Shown: in pieces, positions 55,592 through 64,000 of the stretch | How the letters are laid out: every line of letters begins with the position of its first letter | How positions within the stretch are numbered: position 1 is the stretch's first letter | Assembly (NCBI GenBank): GCA_037974665.1 | Contig: CM075777.1 | Span: forward strand, 9,075,001 to 9,139,000 | DNA: 64,000 bases | DNA from: Ehretia macrophylla | Lineage: Eukaryota; Streptophyta; Magnoliopsida; Boraginales; Ehretiaceae | Reading direction: 5' to 3' | Notes under the pieces: model-generated | Told to the model about the DNA's origin: nothing | Database searches by the model: none | The model's input: only the letters and a program-made list of their open reading frames with translations | Made by a program: the position numbers and the translations under genes

Positions 55592-56890
55592 TGTAGGTCC
55601 TAAATATACTAAGAGGGGGGGTGAAAATAAATAATTTCTCTGTGACAATTTATCAAACACAATGTAAGCACAACGTAAATAGAGAAAAGAAGAGAAGATA
55701 GAATATAATGAAGCCGTTGATTTTTAGGTGGTTCGCTAATTTAATCTACCACCCAATGTCTTTCTCCTCTTAGAATTTCTACTAGCTCCACTAGTAATGC
55801 TTCTTTACAAGTTGGTGAAGCACAAACCAACACAACAAGGTCTCTTGACTCCACAAGAGTTTGTACAAGCTTCTTCACTTCTTTGAATCTGCAAAGAAGA
55901 TTTCAAACACTCCCTATACAATGATTCTCTCAAATCTATAGTAGTGTATATCTCACAATAAAACTGAATAAAGGATGAGTACAATGAACTCTCTTTTAAG
56001 AGAAGATGAATACAACTCAAAGCTCTTGAATGCTACATTGATTTGCAAGTTTAAAGCTCAAAAATTGTTCAAGCAAAATGTGTTTTAGAGATACGAAATC
56101 TATATCACAAATGCTTGAAGATCAAAGAAGTGTTTTCTGCAAAAGGGGTATGTTGAAATAAATAGAAACTATTTCCAATGGCTTTCTAACGACTCCTTTT
56201 TCAAAAAGTCGGTTGAGTAGTCGGTCGAGTAGCTCGCCCGGCTTACTCGACCGACATTGCCTGAGCAATCACTAGAAAGGCCGGTTGAGTAGCCGGGTGA
56301 GTGGCTGGTCGACAAGTTGGTCAAGTTATTCACCCGGCATTGCTCATCCAACTTGCCATGTTTTTGCAAGCCATGCAACACCTTTTAAACCTTGTTTTAA
56401 AAAAAATCATTTTTTAACGAAAACGACATACTCAATTTTACTTTGACCAAGTATTTCAAAAGACTCATTTTAACTATAAAATGATTTTTGCAATTTAAAC
56501 TTTAAAAAGCTTTTTCAAAGGAAAAAATCATTTTGAGCTTTTACCAAGCAATTCAAAGTCATTCGACACATTATTTGCCGGTACCCCTTATGACACCACG
56601 TCTCCTCTTATAACTCCCTCTTCACCTATTTGAATCTTCAAATCTTGGTTCTTGAAAAAGAATCTTTGCTTCTCTAGTTCTTCAAGACTTTATTTCTTTT
56701 TCATGAACACAGCTTCTTCAAAACTTCAAGAATTTGATTAAGGAAGCATTTCTTCATATATAATCATCTCACATTCTATGATTAGATTTTAAACAATATA
56801 AATCTTATGCACATGATTTAGTCATAAAATAGTCCTTGTGTTAAGATTTAGTTATCATCAAAATATGAGATTTATACCCTTAGGCTAACA
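55592..56890 (-). repeat. 5' LTR of the Sirevirus copy (1,299 bp)
   Basis: On the minus strand TGTTAGCCTAAGGG...GACCTACA. The CG-rich zone lies at about 56205-56345. It aligns end to end with 46927-48269 apart from one segment of about 43 bp. Confidence 0.85.
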
Positions 56891-57195
56891 CAAAATTATT
56901 ATGCTTTCACTTTGTAAAAATGTTTCATTTTGAAATCCACTAAGAGCTTTATAGGTAGATGTATATTACTATATTCATTTGAAGTAATCCCATACTTTTG
57001 TAAGTTAACACTAAATTTAAACATATGATCTGATTAAAATCAAAATAATGAGCAAATCATCTTATAAATCATATAACATAAGACTTTATTTTTATTCCTA
57101 CCATTACATTATAACGTAAACATTAATGAAAAGGAATATAAACATATTAAATAGAATCAAAGGTAAGATGTAAAAGATAAGAAAGACATACTTAC
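56891..57195. other. AT-rich stretch between Sirevirus LTR and Helitron helicase
   Basis: No coding sequence. It should contain the 3' side of the minus-strand Helitron, but I find no clear CTRR end with hairpin. Confidence 0.35.
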
Positions 57196-60097
57196 CTAAT
57201 TTATTATTTGGAACACTTCTTTGTAAACCAAATTGATGGTAGTTTTTAATACTTTATCATCACCATCTTTTATCAAAATCTTCATTCCTTGTTTACTTGT
57301 CACTCTGAAAAGTGCAACATATAGTTGTCCATGACTGAAGACAGGTCTTGAAAGATACAACTCAACGTAAGAAAAAGTTTGACCCTGACTTTTATTTATA
57401 GTCATAGCAAAACTTACAACCAAAGGAAATTGTCTTATCTGGAATTTAATAGGTGAACCGTGGTTAGATGGGATCATAGTCATCCGGGGTATTAACACAA
57501 TATTTCCTACATTACTCCCAGATATAATTTTAGCTTTAATAACATGTTTAACAAGCTTGGTAATTTGCAACCTCATTCCATTGCATAAACCATTAGACTG
57601 ATCAATATTTCTTAACAACATCACTGGGACTCCTACCTTGAGTTTTAGCTTGTGGTTTGGAAGTCCTAAGCAAGAAAAAGTATTCAAAATCTCTGGAGAA
57701 AATGCATCCAACTCACAGTCAACATTTGCATCTTCTTTGCAAACATTATCTGAGCTTAAGTAGATTGTCTCCTTTCTGGGTACTATAGACATTACGTAAT
57801 CATTTATCATCTCAACTTGTTCTAATGTTGGAGCAAGAATGGCTTTTTCTCTTAAAAAATGTTGTTCAGACATATTATCCAATAAAACAGGGTACGCAAA
57901 ATTCACAAGTTCAACAAATGTATCATCTGAGTCTTTGATGAGCATTTCATTAGGGATTTGTACAATTGACTCATCATCTTTAGAATCACCTTCTTCCCCA
58001 TCTCCAATTCTCAATAGCCATTTAGAAAATTCTCTTAAATCATTTGCATTTAAAATCGAAGTTCCAGTACTAAGTCTCATATTCTTTGTCAAAGTCAGAA
58101 CTTTGCAAAAATGCCATAAATTGGACGAGTTTATCGTTGCATGTACAATTTCTTGTCTATTTCCATATGGAATGACAAGCAAGATTTGTCTAAAATCTTC
58201 TCCCCAGAACAACGATTTTACCCCCAAAAGGCTTTTTTGACACATTTGAATATTTTTACATAAGAATATCTTTAAGGGTTTTATCTACAACTTCCACACA
58301 AAATCGGTTAGACATTGGGGCTTCATCCCATATGATTAACCTACCTTTTATCAACAATTCAGCTTGTGGACTTCCTTGCTTAATGTTACATGTTGAATCT
58401 TTATCAATATGTATATGAATCGCAAATCTAGAATGTGTTGTTCTTGTACCTGGCAGTAACAAAGACGCAATTCCACTCGATGCAACATTAAGAACAATCT
58501 CACCTTTTGATCTGAAGGCTGCTGATAGAGTTTTCCAAATAAAAGTCTTTCCAGTTCTTCCATATCCATGTACAAAAAAAAATCCCCCTTTATTTTCTGA
58601 AGCAGCTGTCATTATATGGTCATAAACACTTCTTTGCTCATCAATGAGAAATGACAATAACCTTTTATGATCCAATTGTGTCTTGTCATAATTTAACTCA
58701 TCAAGGATTAATCTATTATGAACTTCAGATAACAAACAACTATCTTCCAGGTAGGGCATTGTCTCAAAATCTTTAAGGCTTCTCCCATTGCTTTACAAAA
58801 GCTTTTCAATCTCTAACAAAGCATAATTTTTAAGTTCATCCTCAGTTAAAGTCAAGTGTGTTGTATTTCAAATAAAAAAAAGGCAAATATCAGTAAATAA
58901 GAATTCATGTCAATCAATAGAATCCAAGAACTCAAAGTTTATTAGGTTAAAATATTATAATAACATATAAGAAAAAACTTAAATATTCATGTGTAATAGG
59001 AAATTTTAATCTTTGATATATAGTCAGAAAACATACTCTCAGTTCTCTGCCAGTAGAGAGCATCATCGACCATTTTTCTCCAGCAACTCTCCCATACATG
59101 TTCTGGTTTGCTTATATTGTTGGATGTCAATAATGTTGCAAAAAGTCTTCTAATGTAAGATGATGATGTCCAAGTGCTTGCTTCATTTATTCCATCAATG
59201 TATTCTCTATCATCTTCTAATAAACCTAGTGCATAGCAAGCTTCCTTGAATGTAGGATATTGTACATTATTGATAGTTCTAATATTCTCATAGCATTTGC
59301 ATCCTTTTTGCAAATTCAAAAGCATCCTAAGATAATAGTCACCCCTGTTGATTGGAGGCACTTGTGATATTCTTCTAATAACAAAGCCTTTTTTTCCTTG
59401 GATACCACTTGTGCTCATCTTCTTTGTAAACATATTTTGTTGGAAACTCTATATTCATCAGCTCATTGGCTTCCTCATACTCTCTATTTGCCTACATCCA
59501 TGCTTCAAACATTGATTTTTTTGTATCATCCTTTCTTTTAACATCTTCAAGGGTTTCACTATCCTTATATTCAACTATTTTTTCTTGGGGAAGGTGAAAT
59601 GCTAGTCTCTGTACAACTGGACATCTAAAATGAATATCAAAGGCAAAAGTTCTCCAAGCAGCCTCTCAAGGCGATATATACCTGCAATCATAATAAATCT
59701 TAATTTCATCTGTAACTTGAGATTGATCCCCATTATCAAGTCCAGCTGATGTCACTCAATCGTGACCCTTGTGAATATATTTGAATAAATATTTGATTGC
59801 ATTTGTTTGACATGTGTACTCAACACTAATGTGAGCATGATATTTCAAGAGAAGTATTGAGTTGTAAGGGACAACATATAGGTTATCGAGCTCAATTCTT
59901 TTTTTAGTAACAGTCTGCCCATCTTCTCTTCTTCTATATTGAGGAAATCCTTCCTCATCAATAGTTGTTGTCCCTTTAAAGTTCTTAGGGAAACTTTTAG
60001 AGCATTTTCCGTTCTTCATGCAAGGACATTTCAGATTCACTTGGCTATATGGTCCATGTATCATGAAATTTTCAACAGCAGCATATAAAATAAGATC
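57196..60097 (-). pseudogene. Helitron Rep/helicase, broken, N-terminus cut off
   Basis: Four minus-strand pieces in order. 60097-59756: FMIHGPYSQVNLKCPCMKNGKCSKSFPKNF..., VVPYNSILLLKYHAHISVEY, IKYLFKYIHKGHD (the conserved Helitron segment after the Rep motifs). 59640-58987: VQRLAFHLPQ, then NRGDYYLRMLLN, TFKEACYALGLLEDDREYI. 58759-58256: PIF1-like helicase with Walker A GYGRTGKT (GYGGTGKT is usual) and Walker B LIIWDEAPM. 58245-57196: GEDFRQILLVIPYG, PVMLLRNIDQSNGLCNGMRLQI, MTINKSQGQTFSYVELYLSRPVFSHGQLYVALFRVTS. Frames change at 58250 and around 58800-58980. The HUH-type Rep region lies beyond the LTR inserted at 60098, outside the window. Confidence 0.8.
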
Positions 60098-61306
60098 TGT
60101 TAGCCTAAAGAGTTTTTAAATCTTGGTTTTGATGATTACAAACCATAAATGTGTTTAATGAGTTTGTTAAGTGTGCAAAAACAAAGATGAATCAAGTTTG
60201 ACTCCGACTCCAAGATTATCGAGCTAAAGAAGGAAGACGAACATCCATCAACTTAAGGAGAAAATTCAAAGAATGAAGATAGAGGTATAAGGATGGAGAC
60301 AGAAGTCATAAGGGGTATCGGTTGGGACTTGACTGGAGTTTTGGGGCTTGCAAATAGTATATGCTCAATAGTGATTGTCAAACAACGTTTTTGAAATATA
60401 TGTTTTAAACCTTACAAAACTTGTTCAAAAGAATCATTTTTAAAAAATCCAAGCCTAACAGTCTTGGTTCCACCGGACGACCCCTTGGCGACCAGTCGAC
60501 TGGTGGCTAGAGGGTCGTCCTCCCGAGACCTGTCCACCGGACAAGGGCCCCTCGACCGGTCGATCGGCGAACAGGGATCGACCGGTCGGGCCAAAAATTA
60601 TGATTCAAAGTATAGCCGTTTGTGACCATTGGGAGCATTAATTACACTATTTTTTCAGCTATATTAAGTGCTCTCAACTGCAAAATTTGAAAGAATTGAT
60701 TCAAAGCATTTACTCTTGAGTTCTTTTATCATCTTAATCTTTGAATCATCATTGAGTTATACTTGAGTAAGAAATTGTGAGCAATATTGTGAGAAAACAT
60801 TCATTGTATCCACCTATCCTAAAAAGAGGGCTTTTATTGTGATTCTGAAACACTTATCAAAAGAGAAAGTTAAACACTTTGAAAGGAAGTATTTTCTTGT
60901 CAAAGGTGTTGGAGTGAAAGCTTTGTATTGAGAAGAGTTGTTTTTCTATTGCAAAGCTTGAGCTACCATTGTAGATGGTTTGTGGACACACCAATATTTG
61001 AAGAGCCACCATAGTGAATATTGTTGAAATCCTAAACGAGGAGCTTAGGTCGTGGACTTAGGTGGGGGTCGAACCACGCTAAATCGCGATTTGCAATCTC
61101 TTTCTCTCAACTTTCTCTTTGCATTATTTTTTGCACACTAAGTGTTTGATAAATAGCCTCACTCATATTTTATATTGCTAGAGTGCATATTTGTTTAAGA
61201 TTATTTTTGATTAATCATTGCTAGTATATTGTCTAATCGAGAAAATAGTATTATTGTCTATATAACCTAATTCACCCATCTCTTAGGTTTAATTAAAGGG
61301 ACAACA
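60098..61306 (+). repeat. 5' LTR (1,209 bp) of Sirevirus-like element C
   Basis: Begins TGTTAGCCTAAAGAG and ends GGGACAACA, inserted into the Helitron frame (left flank AGATC). A CG-rich zone at about 60468-60593 holds CCACCGGACGACC, GGTCGTCCTCCCGAG, CCACCGGACAAGGG and TCGACCGGTCG, close to the palindromic motifs described for Sirevirus LTRs. Its ends match the family of the copies at 34813 and 46927, but the body is different. Confidence 0.8.
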
Positions 61307-61308
61307 AG

Positions 61309-61321
61309 TGGTATCAAGAGC
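61309..61321 (+). other. Primer binding site of element C (tRNA-iMet)
   Basis: TGGTATCAAGAGC, two bases after the LTR, identical to the site of the minus-strand Sirevirus. Confidence 0.8.
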
Positions 61322-61364
61322 TAGGACTTTGCATATAGCTTAATATCTAGCAAAGAAAAGATAA

Positions 61365-63170
61365 ATGACAAACAATACTATTTCTCCTTACTTTGAGAGT
61401 TACTCCACTAATAGGTCTCCATTATTTGTAGGTACAAATTTCAATTATTGGAAAAACAAGATGGAGACATTCATACAATCCGTTGACTATGCTCTATGGT
61501 CATTGGTAGAAGATGACCCTTATGTTCCAATGAAGGAGGTAACCGTCAAAGAAGCTTCAAATACAAGTGGAATCGAGAAAGTCAAAACCATTCAAGTGCC
61601 CAAAGAAAGGGGAGAGTTCAATGACCAAGACATCATCATGATGACCAAGAAATCAAGAGCCAAGAATATCCTATATTGTGCTCTAAACGAAACTAAGTAT
61701 AGTCGTGTAAGTCAATGTGAAACCGCTCACGAAATTTGAAAAATATTACACATGTCGTATCAAGGAACGTCTCAAGTGAAGAATACCAAGATTGATCTTC
61801 ACATTCATGAGTATGAGTTGTTTCGTATGAAGTCCGGAGAGTCACTAAATGAAATGCATCAAAGATTCTCCAAAATCGTAAACAACTTGAGTGCTCTCGG
61901 AAAGAAGTATCCAAATGAAGAACTCAACCGGAAGATTCTTATGGCTCTTCAAAAAGAATACAAACCAAAGGTGACATCAATTAGATAATCAACCAACCTC
62001 TCCAAGATTATGGTGCGTGAGCTCATTTACAATCTTGAGACGGAGGAACTTGTATTGAATCAAGAAAAAATACGAGATGAAGAAGAAAAGAAGACAAGGA
62101 AATCACTTGCTCTCATTGCTCAATCTCAATTGAGTGATGAAAACAAAGATGATAGCGATCATGATGAGCTTGCACTTCTTGCAAAGAATTTTAAGAAGTT
62201 CTTAAAGTACAAAAATATGAAGAGAGAGGAGCCCATCAACAACAAAGTCAAGAGAACATTCAAAGAAAGACTAGAAAAGACCAAAGAAGAAATAAAATGC
62301 TTCAATTGTGACACACCGGGACACATCAAAGCAAAATGTCCAAAATTTATCAAAGGAAAGCAAAAGGCAATGAAGGCGTGTGTTGATGATGATGTATCAA
62401 CCGGTGACGAAAGTGGAAGCGAAACTGAAGTGGCCAACTTTGTGTGCTTTATGGCTAGAGATGATGAGGTAATTTCTTCATCTTGTGATGAATCTTCTTC
62501 TTCCTCTTCTAATGATGATGAATGTACATTTGAGGAACTAACAAATGAATTTTCAAAACTACATGATAGTTTTCTTCTTGCACATTCAAAAGTAAAGAAT
62601 CTTCAAAAAGAAAATGATGAACTTCAAAAGAAAATTAAGGAACTTAGAGATGAAAATGATACTCTTACCAAAGAAATATGTGAATACTATTATTTAAAGT
62701 CCAAACATGAATTGGAAATCAAAGATTTTGAAAAACAAGTTCTTGGCCTACAAAATGATCTTGCTAGATTTTCAAAAGGAATAAAGGCCTTGGATGAAAT
62801 TCTTGGTTCTCAAAAATCACCACTCGACAAAGGTGGAATTGGCTATGAGCCATTTTTTAAACCAAAGTCTTCAAAAACTATCTTTGTAAAAGCTTCTCAA
62901 TCTTCAATTGTCTATCCACTATTAAAAGAATCACAAAAAGTACAATTTGACAAAAAGGGAATTGGCTATAAGCCATATCAAAAAGGGTTGTAAAATTATT
63001 TTGTCAAAGCATCATCCTCTTAGAATGTAGCCTCAACATTAAGAGGATCATTTAAGAGATGCACTTATTGTGAGAAAATTGGTCACAATGCATCACGATG
63101 TAGATTTAGAAACATGGTGGGAAGAGATTCTCATATTCCTCTATGGCTTAGACCCAAATGGGTTGTTTGA
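61365..63170 (+). pseudogene. Element C gag, one frame with point stops
   Basis: ATG 61365 (MTNNTISPYFESYSTNRSPLFVGTNFNYWKNKMETF). The same frame persists for 1.8 kb with stops at 61737-61739 (TGA where relatives have Trp in HEIWK), 61986-61988 (TAA), 62991-62993 and one TAG soon after. It holds an intact first zinc knuckle CFNCDTPGHIKAKC (about 62300-62340), a Ser/Asp-rich stretch, a long coiled coil (about 62550-62790) and an intact second knuckle CTYCEKIGHNASRC (about 63061-63102). It ends RDSHIPLWLRPKWVV at TGA 63168-63170. No indel is needed to read it through. Confidence 0.82.
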
Positions 63171-64000
63171 TGTGTTAGACCTTCGTACTAACACAAAAGG
63201 ACCCAATAGAACCTTGGGGACCAAAATGAACTTGATTTGTTTTTATGAATGATAGGTTGCCCTAAAGGTGAAGTATGAAGATACTTAGGTTATTGATAGT
63301 AGGTGCTCAAGGCACATGACGGGAGATATATCTTTCTTTTATGGGATTGACAGAAACTTCAAAGGTAAAGTTAGCTATGGAGGAAACGAATGAGGCAATG
63401 TCATTGGTAAGGGTAGCATAGGAGATATAAACTCTCTTTCTATTCATGATGTCTTGTATGTTAAAGGTCTTAAACATAATTTACTAAGTGTAAGTCAATT
63501 TTGTGATAATGGATTTAGAGTTGAATTTCTATCTACTTGTTGCAAGGTGTATGATAAAGATGATAAAGTAATGTTTGTTGGAGATAGATGTGATAATGTA
63601 TATGTTATCAATCTTCATGAATTAAAGTGCCAAAATGTGACATGCTTAGTTACCATTAATGAAGATTCATGGTTATGGCATAGAAGACTTGGTCATGCTA
63701 ATATGGATTTACTTGCTAAGCTTTCGAGAAAATAACTTGTCATATGTCTTCCTAAGGCTAGATTTCAAAAAGACCATTTATGTAATGCATGTCAATTTGG
63801 AAAACAACGTAAGACATCTTTCAAAACAATTAGCAAGGTAACCACATCAAGAGCTTTACAAAAATTACATATGGATCTATTTAGTCCAATGGATGTGGCA
63901 AGTCTAGGTGGATCTAGATATGTCTATGTTATTATAGATGATTACACTAGATTCACATAGGTAAGACCTCTTGCACATAAAAATGATGCCTTCAATGAAT
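63100..64000 (+). pseudogene. Element C pol start: protease, GAG-pre-integrase, integrase (runs off window)
   Basis: In the +1 frame relative to gag: LYGLDPNGLFDVLDLRTNTKGPNRTLGTKMN, then the protease site VIDSRCSRHMTGD (about 63290-63330; DSG has become DSR), VLYVKGLKHNLLSVSQFCDNGFRVEF, WLWHRRLGHANMDLLAKLSRK and a stop at 63733. Then CNACQFGKQ-like zinc-finger residues (about 63785) and IDDYTRFT with a TAG in place of the following Trp (about 63957). Stops and shifts make it inactive. RT, RNase H and the 3' LTR lie beyond 64000. Confidence 0.8.

Larger units (their letters stand above)
46927..56890 (-). mobile_element. Full-length Sirevirus-type copia retrotransposon, minus strand
   Basis: 9,964 bp from TGTAGG to AACA. 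LTRs are 55592-56890 (5') and 46927-48269 (3'). Order on the minus strand: primer site, gag with two zinc knuckles and a coiled coil, protease, integrase, RT, RNase H, then an envelope-position ORF before the 3' LTR. That extra ORF, long LTRs with CG-rich palindromic modules and an initiator-Met primer site mark the Sirevirus lineage. The LTRs differ by roughly 5 percent in the parts I compared by eye, so the copy is not young. gag and pol are broken by many frameshifts. The flanks (TGAAG left, CAAAA right) do not form a target duplication. Confidence 0.85.

Noticed and set aside
60412..60594. 60-codon minus-strand ORF rich in Pro/Arg/Asp
   Set aside because: It is produced by the CG-rich palindromic zone of the LTR at 60468-60593.

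Overview
This window looks like nuclear DNA of a flowering plant, most likely a dicot. It is AT-rich, the genes have GT-AG introns, and two conserved plant genes sit in a large, layered load of plant retroelements (Ty1/copia of the Sirevirus type, a second copia element, Ty3/gypsy chromovirus, L1-type LINEs), a Helitron, MITEs and SINE-like copies. I cannot name the species from the sequence.

Layout. 1-12 kb is gene-poor AT-rich DNA. It may open with the last codons of a gene entering from the left (stop at 90-92), followed by short tandem and inverted repeats and at least four MITE-like elements, two of them with 9-10 bp target duplications. 12-20 kb holds the only two convincing host genes, facing each other: an ARGOS/OSR-family membrane protein on the plus strand (13596-13997, probably with a 5'-UTR intron) and, on the minus strand, a three-exon SKIP35-type ankyrin-repeat protein (15331-19625, 641 codons; exact splice sites given) with a SINE-like insertion in intron 1. 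20.9-22.1 kb is a compact TRIM-like LTR element with only 188 bp between its LTRs. 22-32 kb is old repeat DNA: LTR-like sequence with a triplicated CG-rich module, a LINE 3' end with an RNase H domain, a dead gypsy integrase/chromodomain region and a LINE RT fragment.

32.1-41.6 kb is one degenerate minus-strand L1-type LINE (ORF1, endonuclease, RT, zf-RVT), split by two solo LTRs: a 1,634-bp copia-type one and a 2,931-bp gypsy-type one with a perfect GGAGC duplication. 41.8-46.9 kb is the left part of a second copia element (294-bp LTR, Met-tRNA primer site, an extra ORF, gag, protease, integrase, start of RT). It is cut in the RT domain by a complete-length minus-strand Sirevirus (46927-56890), which carries an almost intact envelope-position ORF of 437 codons beside a badly broken pol. 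To its right is a Helitron helicase (57196-60097), broken in turn by the LTR of a third, plus-strand Sirevirus-like element that runs off the window.

The most interesting signals belong to the Sirevirus-like elements. Two separate copies keep the same gag/pol overlap, with pol in the +1 frame and a CTT-A(A/G)A-C heptamer where the frames meet. CG-rich palindromic modules recur in their LTRs and once more between pol and the envelope-position ORF. The full-length copy lacks a target-site duplication and joins two unrelated elements. I see no sign of an operon, CRISPR array or other prokaryotic system.
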